From Mycobacterium asiaticum (GTDB taxonomy: Bacteria; Actinomycetota; Actinomycetes; Mycobacteriales; Mycobacteriaceae), in NCBI RefSeq assembly GCF_001673365.1, contig NZ_LZLS01000086.1, positions 50,433-114,432 on the forward strand: a DNA stretch of 64,000 nt, written 5' to 3'. Below the pieces are notes generated by a model. It had not been told where the DNA came from and ran no database searches. It was given only the letters and a program-made list of their open reading frames with translations. Positions 25,725-34,196 of this stretch are shown piece after piece. Position 1 is the first letter of the stretch. Each line of letters opens with the position of its first letter. The translations under genes and the position numbers were made by a program.

Positions 25725-25778
25725 CGCGGTAGGACTCCACCGTCTCGTCCCCGTCCGGGAATCGTGTTATCTCTAGAC

Positions 25779-25794
25779 GAGAGGATATGTTCTC
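25779..25794. promoter_or_regulatory. operator-like inverted repeat, site 4 of 4 (degenerate)
   Basis: GAGAGG-ATAT-GTTCTC keeps the GAGA-N8-TCTC frame of the other three sites. It lies 33 bp upstream of the DapB-like gene, in the 103-bp gap after the TetR gene. Confidence 0.4.
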
Positions 25795-25827
25795 ACGATC
25801 GATCGGTGACGGTCGGAAGGGGTGCAG

Positions 25828-26940
25828 ATGGCGGACGATCCACTTAAGCCGCGCGTCATTTTGTGGGGCCCTGGCCAGGTTGGAGTCGGTGCCTTGCGGG
25901 CACTCATCGCGCACCCCGGCCTGGAGCTTGCCGGGGTAGTCGTGCACGCCGAAGCCAAGGACGGCAAGGACGCCGGCGACCTGTGCGGGATGCCCGCGAC
26001 CGGCGTCATCGCCACCCGCGACATCGATGCCGCACTGGCCGTGGACGCTGACGTGGTGGCTTACTTCGCATCTGGTGACTATCGCTATCACGAAGCGGCG
26101 CAAGACATCGCGCGCTGTCTGCGCGCAGGCAAGGATGTGGTGTGTACCTCGCTGGTGCCGATGTGCTACCCGCCCGCCGCCGACAAGGAAACCGTCGAAA
26201 TGCTCGCGGCGGCTTGCGCGGAGGGCGGCACCAGCTTCTTCAACAGCGGGGTCGACCCCGGTTGGGCGAACGACGTGATCGCGCTGACCATGACAGGGTT
26301 CAGCAGTCGCGTCGACAAAATCACCATGCTCGAAATACTCGACTACGGCCCGATCAACCAGCCCGACATCATGTTCGACTTCATGGGATTCGGACATCCG
26401 CCGGATCATCCCGCGCCGTTGTTCGACCCCGAGCGACTGGCCGCATTGTGGGCTCCCATCGTCCACCTGGTCGCCGACGGCGTCGGACTTCCACTGGACC
26501 AGGTCGAAACGACGATCGAAAAGTGGCTGGTCACAAAGCGTTACGAAGTGGCATCGGGGCCGATCGAGCCTGGAACCATGGGCGGCATGCGGTTCAAGCT
26601 CGCCGGGATGGTCGGCGGAGAAGAACGAATTGTCTTGGAACACATCACTCGCATGGGGGAGGGTTCCGCACCGGAGTGGCCCCGGCACCCATCGCCGCAT
26701 GGTGGTTACCGGGTCATCATCGACGGCATGCCCACCTACACCGTCGACATCGAAATGCATGGCCGCGGAAACAACATGCGTGGCCTCACCTATGCGACCG
26801 TGATGCGCGAACTCAACGCCATACCCGCCGTGATGGCCGCCCCGCCCGGATTGCTCTCTACGCTCGATCTGCCACTGATCACCGGTCCCATGCGCGGCGG
26901 AAGCTGGCGGGGAGTGCTGCCCGCGACGGCAAAGCCGTGA
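25828..26940 (+). CDS. DapB-like NAD(P)H-dependent dehydrogenase/reductase
   Basis: This 370-residue protein of the dihydrodipicolinate reductase-like family has an N-terminal Rossmann motif (WGPGQVGVGALRAL), DVVAYFASGDYRYHE and SGVDPGWANDVIAL. The family includes amine dehydrogenases such as 2,4-diaminopentanoate dehydrogenase, and many members of unknown function in mycobacterial lipid or steroid clusters. I chose the ATG at 25828, with GGAAGG 7 nt upstream; a GTG two codons earlier is possible. The stop overlaps the GTG of the nitroreductase gene, so they form one operon. Confidence 0.82.
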   Translation: MADDPLKPRVILWGPGQVGVGALRALIAHPGLELAGVVVHAEAKDGKDAGDLCGMPATGVIATRDIDAALAVDADVVAYFASGDYRYHEAAQDIARCLRAGKDVVCTSLVPMCYPPAADKETVEMLAAACAEGGTSFFNSGVDPGWANDVIALTMTGFSSRVDKITMLEILDYGPINQPDIMFDFMGFGHPPDHPAPLFDPERLAALWAPIVHLVADGVGLPLDQVETTIEKWLVTKRYEVASGPIEPGTMGGMRFKLAGMVGGEERIVLEHITRMGEGSAPEWPRHPSPHGGYRVIIDGMPTYTVDIEMHGRGNNMRGLTYATVMRELNAIPAVMAAPPGLLSTLDLPLITGPMRGGSWRGVLPATAKP

Positions 26941-27568
26941 GCGATCCACGGCCGTCCGCCGATCTTTGGGAGGTCATGCGCACCGCGTCGGCCGTGCGGC
27001 GCTATCGCGACGAACCTGTCTCCGACGAGGCCATCGACATCTGCCTGCGCGCGGCAAGTTGGGCTCCATCAGGTGGCAATCAGCAGCCATGGAAATTCGT
27101 CGTACTCAAATCAAGTGATTTGCGCGACGTGGTCACGGCCGCGGCCCATCAGACCTGGGAAGTGATGACGCAGTTCTATCGGTTTGCGATGCCCGCGGAC
27201 GAGGATAACGATCCCAAATCGCGCGTTTTGCGAACGATGGCCGAGCACATGGGGTTGGCGGCGCAGCGCCGGTGCTGGTGCTGTTCTGTGTCCAACCGCA
27301 GCGAGGAACCACCGAGCTTCAGCAAGGCGGGTCGATCTTTCCTGCTGTGCAGAACTTCCTGCTGGCCGCTCGGGCACAAGGCCTCGGCGCGGCAATCACG
27401 CTGTGGCACGGGTCTTGTGAAGACCAACTGCGGTCCATGGTCGGAATTCCTGACGACTGGCTGATCGCGACTCTGCTCACGGTCGGCTGGCCCAAGGGCG
27501 CCCATCACGAGGTGCGGCGCAAACCGCTTGACGAGGTGGCGGCGGTCGATCGTTGGGATCGCTCTTGA
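26937..27568 (+). pseudogene. nitroreductase family protein, frameshifted
   Basis: The product would be an FMN-dependent nitroreductase-like oxidoreductase of about 210 residues. The first frame (GTG at 26937) gives RTASAVRRYRDEPVSDEAI and WAPSGGNQQPWKFVV, the classical N-terminal motif. At about 27264-27266 the frame moves by minus one, and the sequence continues as APVLVLFCVQPQRG, NFLLAARAQGLGAAITLW and DDWLIATLLTVGWPKG to the stop at 27568. Restoring one G after the CA at 27264-27265 rejoins the halves. It is either a recent pseudogene or a base-calling error. Confidence 0.85.
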
Positions 27569-27697
27569 CCGACTGTGACGGGATGACGCTGCACAAAACC
27601 GGCCCAGAATGTCTGGGAGTCAGTCCTGGTGAGGATGTGGACTAGGGTGCTGCACGCGCCGTATTTAGGGACTACGAGATTCGAAGGACGCGCCTCT

Positions 27698-28480
27698 GTG
27701 AACAATGGGAATCGCGACGTGATTGGCAGCATCACTGTCATGGATTTGGCTGCAATCTGTGAATTGGAAGGACGTGAGCTACCGTATCCGTTCGCTCTCA
27801 CTGAACACTCCGCCGCGATCGTCCAACCCGAGTCATCCGTTGCGACAACCTTTTTAGATCGATTCAACACCGGAGAATTTCGCACCTTCGGCCCTTGGAT
27901 GTCGGCGTATGTGGATGCCGACATCTGGGTCGAGTGCCGGGTTCATTACGGTCAAGAGGAACGACCAGACGCCCGCATTATGGCGTGCCGCGTCGGCGAC
28001 ACGGGCTTTGTGGCAACTCAACGGCCTGAGGCTGACGTTGTCGATGTGTATGAGCTATCGGCATATGGATTAGGTCCGGCAATCGCCGACTTGGTGGAGC
28101 TGTCGAATCCTGGTTCGCGCAACCGGATTGCTATCCCGGAATATGTCGGCTACTTCACTGGACCCGCCACCGGACTTGAAGACGACTATGCGATGTCCGT
28201 GCAGATTCCAGTGGCAGTCTCGGCGGTTCGCAGGGTACCGAGCGCCGATGTGGCGGCGTTAGCGACCGTTCAGTCGCATTGCCGGCCCGCGCGCGCGTGG
28301 GGTGTGGATTGGGACAGTAAGTTCCTTGTCTGGGTAAGGATTACAGGCGACGGCGACTACGTCTACGATGCCGATTTCAACTATGCGGAGCCGCTGTCTC
28401 AGGTGAAGCTGGGTGGGCGTATCGACGGGCTAATTGCGGAGGATGTCAATCGACTTCGTCGTCGCCGGGGACTCGGATGA
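27698..28480 (+). CDS. EspG-family ESX secretion-associated protein (orphan)
   Basis: This 260-residue protein resembles the EspG chaperone family (PF14011 type), which binds PE-PPE substrates in the cytosol for type VII secretion. Family-like features are an N-terminal VMDLAAICELEGRELPYPF segment, the acidic YVDADIWVECRVHY strand and a C-terminal VRITGDGDYVYDADFNY block. The GTG at 27698 has GAAGGA 9 nt upstream and is preferred over a start at 27629. No esx core genes (eccA-E, mycP) are in the window, so it is an orphan. Family assignment is by pattern only. Confidence 0.65.
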   Translation: MNNGNRDVIGSITVMDLAAICELEGRELPYPFALTEHSAAIVQPESSVATTFLDRFNTGEFRTFGPWMSAYVDADIWVECRVHYGQEERPDARIMACRVGDTGFVATQRPEADVVDVYELSAYGLGPAIADLVELSNPGSRNRIAIPEYVGYFTGPATGLEDDYAMSVQIPVAVSAVRRVPSADVAALATVQSHCRPARAWGVDWDSKFLVWVRITGDGDYVYDADFNYAEPLSQVKLGGRIDGLIAEDVNRLRRRRGLG

Positions 28481-28585
28481 GTGGATCGGTATCCAACTGT
28501 CGTCCGGCAGCAATATCGCGGCGCGCGGATGTGGTACGGGTCAGACGGCCCACCACATCGCGGTAGCTGGCGGGCAACTAGGCAG

Positions 28586-29377
28586 CTAGGCAGAGCCACC
28601 TTCTGGCCAGCCGGGGCTCGGCGGCAGAACGGGGGGCGGCGTTGACGTCACGTAGCGTCCGTTCGGCCAGTCGGGCGGGGTGCCGGGTGCGAGTTTGTTG
28701 CAGGGGGCGTTGAGGTCGATGCCGGATTCGTCAACGCCGTGGGTATAGTGCGTGGCAATCCAGGTGCCGAATACGTTGTCGGTAGGCGCCGCGGCGGGGC
28801 CCTGTTGGTTGGCTTTCGGCACACGTTGGTCTGTCGGGGCCAAGGCGGGATCGGGTCCGAAACTTAATGATTCACCATGGTATGAAGGGCTTGTTCCACT
28901 CGTGGTGAACTCGTCGCCCCGCTTTATTGCAACCACCGAACTGTAAGTGCAGACTGCCGCCGTGAATTGGTTGCCGTCGCGGCGAAACGACACAATCTCC
29001 TGGTATTCCGTACCAACCAGAGTTGTACCAGGAATGAGTGGGCCGCCACTGCCGGCACTGGTGTAATCCCGAACGTTATTGAATGCGCGGATGAAACCCG
29101 GGTAACCGTCGGCCAGCAATGTTTGCCCGTGTCCGCCGCCGTTGCCGAGGCGATGTATTGATTCCAGCCAGGCACGCACAAAAGTGCCCTCGGGCGACAT
29201 GAGGTTAACGCTAGGGTTGTCGATCCAGCGTTGGCTGACGTGATTGTGTTCTTGTGCCGGATTGGGTGACGATTCTGGCCCCGGCGCACGAGTAGTGCCG
29301 CAACCTGCCGTCGCCATGGACGCAATTACCACCGCGCCAAATGCCAGAACGCGCTGTGACGGCCGTACCCAGCTCAT
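28586..29377 (-). CDS. lipoprotein, last gene of ESX-associated-type operon
   Basis: This 263-residue protein has a signal peptide ending in a lipobox (ATAGC, Cys26), so it is probably anchored outside the membrane. The mature part has a disordered start, GTFVRAWLESIHRLGNGGG, and a proline-rich end. Its ATG overlaps the stop of the 765-residue protein gene (ATGA). I recall a similar lipoprotein next to a similar large protein in M. tuberculosis (lppJ and Rv2082), so homology is possible but unverified. Function unknown. Confidence 0.75.
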   Translation of the reverse strand: MSWVRPSQRVLAFGAVVIASMATAGCGTTRAPGPESSPNPAQEHNHVSQRWIDNPSVNLMSPEGTFVRAWLESIHRLGNGGGHGQTLLADGYPGFIRAFNNVRDYTSAGSGGPLIPGTTLVGTEYQEIVSFRRDGNQFTAAVCTYSSVVAIKRGDEFTTSGTSPSYHGESLSFGPDPALAPTDQRVPKANQQGPAAAPTDNVFGTWIATHYTHGVDESGIDLNAPCNKLAPGTPPDWPNGRYVTSTPPPVLPPSPGWPEGGSA

Positions 29378-31671
29378 CGGGGTGGACCCCAGTCAGTGCG
29401 GCCGCCGGCGTCGTGTTCACTTGCCCATAAGCCAGGGTTAAAGCCATACCGCGCCGCTACGCTGTTGTACCAGTCGTCCATGCTCTGCGGATTGTTACGG
29501 AAGTCGTAGAAGACCTTACCGTGGTCGATGGTGGGTAGGCCGTTGTCGTCGTGGGTGAGGTAGGGGGTCAAGGCCGGGTCGTGGGCGGCTATGGGGTTGC
29601 CGTTAATGAGGCCCTGCAATATTGCTAGGTGCTGGTTGTTCGGGTTGTTGGGGCCGTGGGTGTCGAGCCAGTTGGTGATGTAGTGGTCGCCTGCGATCGT
29701 GGTGGGGTCTACCACGGGGTTGAGCATTCCGAGTTTCATCTCTGGGTTCATGACGGCGGCCATGGCGGCGGGGAGTTTAGCTTCGGGTACGAATCCGGCG
29801 ACGCCGGCTAGGGCTCCGTAGCCGGTGTCCCACAGGGCGCCTCTAGCGGCGTTGGCTTGGTTGGCGGCGTATACCTGGCTGAGTTGGCTGAAGTTACTGT
29901 AGTCGTGGCCGCCTTGGTTCATGGCTGCGTGCAGCCGTTCGGCGATCTCCGCCCCGTAGTAGTGACCGGTTTGTGCGGCGTTGACTTCGAGGTATTGCTG
30001 TAGTTGGGCGGCGGCGTTGTTGATCGTTGCACCGGCGATATGGTCTTGGTCGAGTACCGCGAACAGGTTGGCCATTTGGCCTTGGTTGTCGAAGGGGTGT
30101 ATTCCTGGCGTGTCGAACAGTGACGCGTCCGCCCCGGCTAGTGAGGCGAGATACGGCCCGATTCCCTTGGCGAGTGCCTGGGCCAGCGCCGGGTTGTCTG
30201 CACCAAAGTTGCCACCGCCGGGCATGTGCTTGAAGTCGTTGGCGGGGTCGCTGATGTAGTGCGAGACGGCGTCGGCGGTGCCGGAGTTGATGGGATTGTG
30301 CGGGTCATCACCCATCCAGCGGAATGCATTGCCGACTTGATCGGAGTGGCTGCCCCAATTCTCTTGCAAGAGTCCCTGCAGGAATTCATGACTGTTCGCT
30401 CCGGTGGCGAGGTCGTGCATGCCCACATGGTCGTTGCCTGCGACGGCGATGACACCGGCGAGTGCGCCTCTGGGGTCTGAGGGCATGGCGGGGCTGGCGC
30501 CATGCTGATCGCTAAATATCGCAGCATGCGGATCTCCGCGTACTCCTGCATCGGCGGCCGCATACTGGCTGGCCGCGGCCAACATCGACTGGGTGGCCTC
30601 GCTGCCATTGAGGTAGGCGGTGCCTGCCGGTCGGAACACCTCGGCGAGGTCCTGCAGCCCGGCCACGCCGTGCAGGTTGGTCGTCCCGACCAGGAGTCCG
30701 TCAGCGTTGATGCCCTTGGTGATTCGATCGGTGCGCGTGAGTTCGGAGACGATGCCTTTAGGCAAGTTGGCGAGGCTGCCGGCGGCCGGGATGAAGTCCT
30801 CGCGGGTCGCGTCGGTGACACCCTGCGGGTTGTGCACACCGGACAGGGCGTGGTGGTTGGACACGATGGCCAACCCCTGCGATAGGGCGGCCCGCGATTG
30901 GGGCGACAACCCGTCCATGAGCGCTTTGATCTCGGCTGGGCTTTTGCCGTTTAGCGCTTGCGACATTTGATAGAGGTAGGCCATTCGGCCTGCTCCGACC
31001 TCAACTCGTTCGCCTCTGGCCAACCGGGCCAGCTGATCAGGGGTGAGGGTCCCGGCGGCTAGGAGTCGCTGCTGTTCCTGTGAGGACAAGAAGTGATTAT
31101 TGACCAGATTGGTCCCGTCGCCGCCGCCTTCGTTCGCGTTGAGCGCTCCGACGGCATTTAACGCAGCGGCCAGGCCGTTCTTGTCGTTGTCGATCTGTCT
31201 GGCTACTGCCTGCTCAGCGTCCCACCACTTCTGCGCGGCGGCTTTGATCTCCCGCTCGTAGCGTTCGCCCTGTTCTTTCTTTTTGGGATCGATGATATCG
31301 GCTATCGGCGCTTGCGGCTGGGCCACGGACAGGTCGTCGTTCACGCGAAAACCCTCGTGCTCTGCAGCAGCGATCTTGGCGCGAACGTCGTTCAAACTGG
31401 GAATAACGCTGTCATTAATCCCATGGGCCGCTGCGTCGCTCATCCGGTTGACGGACTCATGAAGTCCATCGATAGCGGTGTAGTCCTTCCCCGCCATCGC
31501 CACGACGGCATCGCGGGTCTGTCCCGACCACGGCTGGCCACCTGGCATCGTCACTGCGCCTCGGTAGGTCGTGGCGTTGTCGAGCATATCCGTGGCCGAC
31601 CTCTTCCACGAATCGATCATGCCCAGCACAGCCTGCGGGTTTGCGGCATCAATCTGGCGGCGCGTCACCAT
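29374..31671 (-). CDS. large TPR-region/ESX-associated-type protein
   Basis: This 765-residue protein has no signal peptide. The first 130 residues are helical with SGQTRDAVVAMAGKDYTAID, like the WXG-type N-domains of proteins associated with type VII secretion. A charged coil follows (about 130-190), then an alpha-helical region with SPAEIKALMDGLSPQSRAAL and many Gly/Asp-rich segments. It resembles the mycobacterial family annotated as TPR repeat region-containing protein (Rv0029/Rv2082-like, from memory). Encoded between a small helical protein and a lipoprotein. No catalytic motif recognised. Confidence 0.7.
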   Translation of the reverse strand: MVTRRQIDAANPQAVLGMIDSWKRSATDMLDNATTYRGAVTMPGGQPWSGQTRDAVVAMAGKDYTAIDGLHESVNRMSDAAAHGINDSVIPSLNDVRAKIAAAEHEGFRVNDDLSVAQPQAPIADIIDPKKKEQGERYEREIKAAAQKWWDAEQAVARQIDNDKNGLAAALNAVGALNANEGGGDGTNLVNNHFLSSQEQQRLLAAGTLTPDQLARLARGERVEVGAGRMAYLYQMSQALNGKSPAEIKALMDGLSPQSRAALSQGLAIVSNHHALSGVHNPQGVTDATREDFIPAAGSLANLPKGIVSELTRTDRITKGINADGLLVGTTNLHGVAGLQDLAEVFRPAGTAYLNGSEATQSMLAAASQYAAADAGVRGDPHAAIFSDQHGASPAMPSDPRGALAGVIAVAGNDHVGMHDLATGANSHEFLQGLLQENWGSHSDQVGNAFRWMGDDPHNPINSGTADAVSHYISDPANDFKHMPGGGNFGADNPALAQALAKGIGPYLASLAGADASLFDTPGIHPFDNQGQMANLFAVLDQDHIAGATINNAAAQLQQYLEVNAAQTGHYYGAEIAERLHAAMNQGGHDYSNFSQLSQVYAANQANAARGALWDTGYGALAGVAGFVPEAKLPAAMAAVMNPEMKLGMLNPVVDPTTIAGDHYITNWLDTHGPNNPNNQHLAILQGLINGNPIAAHDPALTPYLTHDDNGLPTIDHGKVFYDFRNNPQSMDDWYNSVAARYGFNPGLWASEHDAGGRTDWGPPR

Positions 31672-31784
31672 CGCACCAACGCCAACCTCATCGCCACCTC
31701 GATTTCAGCATGCAAACCCGACGGCAGTCGCGTGCGCAACATCTCCCGATTGTTCAATGTTCGTAGTGCTGTCGTGTGTCCCAT

Positions 31785-32102
31785 TCAGCCGCTTGGCAAT
31801 AGAGAGCCCGCGCTGGTGATCACCGAGGTGAGGTCACTCTCGGCCCGGGCGAACTGTGTGCGAGCCACCTCTATCAAATTTCCGACCTCGATGAACCGAT
31901 CCGCAATGGTGTTCTGCAGACCCGGGATAGTCTCCCCGCTGACACCCCGCGCCGCTACCAACGAGGGCGAATCGGCTCCGGGGTCCGGCGTAGCTCCCGC
32001 GTGCGGACCCTGCGCAGATGCGCGTAGCAGCCCACCGAGTTGTCCCAGCAGGGGCCGCAATCTCCCCAACGCCTCCAGCTGCAACTCCAGCACGGTGCTC
32101 AC
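31785..32102 (-). CDS. small ESX-type helical protein
   Basis: This 105-residue protein has two long helices and a Gly/Pro-rich middle (LEALGRLRPLLGQLGGLL ... IEVARTQFARAESDLTSVI), the size and layout of Esx/WXG100-like or EspC-like secreted partners, but without a clear WXG. The GTG at 32102 has AGGAGG 8 nt upstream. The 113 bp between its stop and the next gene contain nothing recognised. It probably pairs with the 765-residue protein. In M. tuberculosis Rv0027 is of similar length and context (from memory). Confidence 0.65.
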   Translation of the reverse strand: MSTVLELQLEALGRLRPLLGQLGGLLRASAQGPHAGATPDPGADSPSLVAARGVSGETIPGLQNTIADRFIEVGNLIEVARTQFARAESDLTSVITSAGSLLPSG

Positions 32103-32339
32103 GGCTTGTCCTCCTGTCACTAGCGCAGCATCGGCACAGCAGACTACCAATCACCCCTGGGGCCGCGTGTGCAGAATGCTGCCAGCAGAAGGCAGGTTCG
32201 CAACCGCACGGACGAAGGAAAACGCTACTAGGCGCAAACAATCGCGAACTCCTTGTGATCTCCGAACCTTCTGGGCGAATAGGGGGTAAGTCCCTGTGGC
32301 TGATGGGTTTTGATCCCGGGGCGCCAATGGTCGCACCGG

Positions 32340-32870
32340 CGATGGGAGCCGGCCCGCGTCGGGACTGATCTTCTGCGGTCATCGCAGGCTCGATTTCTCC
32401 GCGTAGCTGTGTTTCGTGATTGAGGTGGACGAAGGTTTGGATTGTGCCCAGAGCGATGTCGTGGCCCATCGCGTTGACGGTGATCAACCATGCGTCGGGG
32501 ATCGCATCGGCGGTGGCTTTCCCCCGCTCGGATGGACCATCCGATCGGTGTCGCCGTGAATCACCAATGTAGGGGCGGTGATTCGCAGCGCCTTCCGGGG
32601 CGGTCCCATGCAGTTGCTGCGTAGGTCGCGGCCGCGGCTTCGTCTAACGGCATCGATGTGCCTGCGTTGTGGCGCATCATGGTTAGGCGTCTGTTCACCG
32701 CTTGACTGCGAGTTCTGGCTGGCGGCAACGCCATTCGTAGGCGCGTTGAGAGTGCGGGCTGACCGACTTGAGGCGCGCCGGTGGTGGAAAAGATTGAGGT
32801 CAAGGTGGCCATACGGTTAGGCCAGTGGGCCGCGAGGGACTGAGCGATCATGCCGCCCATCGAAGATTGC
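32340..32870 (-). pseudogene. alpha/beta hydrolase fragment, two frameshifts
   Basis: Reading the minus strand in three successive frames gives one coherent alpha/beta-hydrolase: SSMGGMIAQSLAAHWPNR (nucleophile elbow), TLTSIFSTTGAPQVGQPALS, then ALRITAPTLVIHGDTDRMV (acid strand), then ADAIPDAWLITVNAMGHDIA (His loop). Each break fits a one-base loss in a short run: CCCCC to CCCC near 32595 and GG to G near 32513. The N-terminal strands before the elbow are not recognisable. The 200 bp upstream (32871-33071) hold nothing I recognise. Confidence 0.75.
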
Positions 32871-33071
32871 TGCTGCGTGCATTAGGTAGCGATCCGCGGA
32901 GGCGGAGACTATCGCGACCCTTGGATTGCCAAGTCTGCCAACGTCATAGCTGCAACAGGTGGTTGGCCGCCGCCAACGTTTTTCGTGTCTTGGTGAGCCT
33001 TATCATTCGCCACTTGCGGTCCACGGTGGACGTCCAACTACAGCGCGGGTTGGACCCTCTGGACGCGCCGA

Positions 33072-33516
33072 TCAGTCACCACGGTGGTGGCGGCCGCCCG
33101 TGTTGTCGTGGTCGTCGTCAATCCATTCCGCCGGTGGCGGGAACGTTTTTGCCCACCCTTTGAGGGTGGCGGCGATGTTCGGCACGTCCACTAGTCCCTC
33201 TGCGACGTAAACGACGAGTTCGACCACTCGGCCGGGGTCAAGATCGTAGGCGATGACGTACCCGTTGACCTGATAGAAGGCTGCGGTGGCAGCCACGCGG
33301 TGCGCTTGTTGCCATCAACGAATGGGTGATTGCGAGTGAGGCTGTGAAGTAGAGCTGCCGCTTTCTCGTGGGTCGTTGGGTAGGCGTCGTCGCCGAAGGT
33401 GGTGGCTTGGGGCCGCAGGACTGCGGACTCGAGGAGTCCAAGTCCCGAAGCATGTCGGCACCTACGAACCGCGCGTTGAATTGCTGCACGTCGTCAGTGC
33501 TCAACCAGATCGTCAT
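33072..33516 (-). pseudogene. doc: Doc-family toxin (Fic/Doc fold), two frameshifts
   Basis: Three frames join to a Doc toxin: [18 protein letters not shown], then [14 protein letters not shown] and the catalytic motif [12 protein letters not shown], then [16 protein letters not shown] to the stop at 33072. Doc phosphorylates and inactivates EF-Tu. The breaks fit loss of one G near 33449 (GGG to GG) and one G near 33296 (GG to G). The active-site motif itself is intact. It directly follows a broken antitoxin gene, as in phd/doc modules. If the breaks are sequencing errors, this is a working toxin. Confidence 0.85.
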
Positions 33517-33517
33517 C

Positions 33518-33672
33518 TCAGAGGTTCTCCAGCTTTTCGAACGCGACCGAGTGTTGCTTCAGAACGTCTTCGAAGGCGGCGCAACCATGTCGGTCCGTGC
33601 ATGGATTTTCAGGTAATCAGTTACCGCCTGCTTGATGATGTCGTTGGCGGAGGTTGCCTGCCGATGCCGCAC
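33518..33672 (-). pseudogene. antitoxin of the Doc module, frameshifted
   Basis: The upstream partner of doc encodes ATSANDIIKQAVTDYLKI, which looks like a ribbon-helix-helix or short HTH DNA-binding segment. After a one-base loss near 33587 it continues as AFEDVLKQHSVAFEKLENL to a stop two bases before the doc ATG. The start (GTG at 33672) is uncertain; the product would be only about 51 residues. The family could not be named. Confidence 0.55.
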
Positions 33673-33689
33673 TCGTCCACCGCGACAAG

Positions 33690-34062
33690 CCGAACCTTTC
33701 CGTCGAACAACGAACGCGGCGGCAAGCGGACAGTCCACGGAAAGCGACCAGCAGGATTTACGTGGCAACCGAGCGAAGCGAGGGCAACCGACGACCCGGA
33801 GAACGCCCAGACCCCGGACAGCGACAGCGAGGACGCCTCCGAAGTCGCCGAGGACCAGGACGACGAAGACGACGACGGCACGGTCGACGCGGCGAAGGTG
33901 TCCGTGGCGATCGCGAGCGCGCGGTAGCAGTTGGGGATCGCGGCGCCGCCCGTCGGCCCGCGGGTGCCGAACGAGGGCCGCAGCCCCGGACGTCCCGCCA
34001 AACCATCGGGGAAGTCCGCGATGGTCAGCGTCGTCATGGGCCGTGACGCCGACGACCGATAG
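33690..34062 (+). pseudogene. possible phage structural gene remnant (acidic region)
   Basis: One plus-strand frame runs with an acidic stretch (about 33800-33890, repeated Asp/Glu), then VDAAKVSVAIASAR, a TAG at 33925 and a further open QLGIAAPPVGPRVPNEG segment to a stop near 34062. It lies just upstream of the capsid remnant, where phages encode a protease or scaffold with an acidic tail. No family motif is visible. Strong GC bias opens several frames here, so it may not be a gene. Confidence 0.3.
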
Positions 34063-34196
34063 AATAGGGTGCTGTGGCCGGGTGGTGATCCCCGCGGGAC
34101 GCCCCGGCTGCAGCGCAGCCCCAGGAGGGCAACCGCGAAAAGCCTTGCAGGCCAGCGGAACTTAACCGACTGTGCTACTCTCCTGCGAGGTTCATC

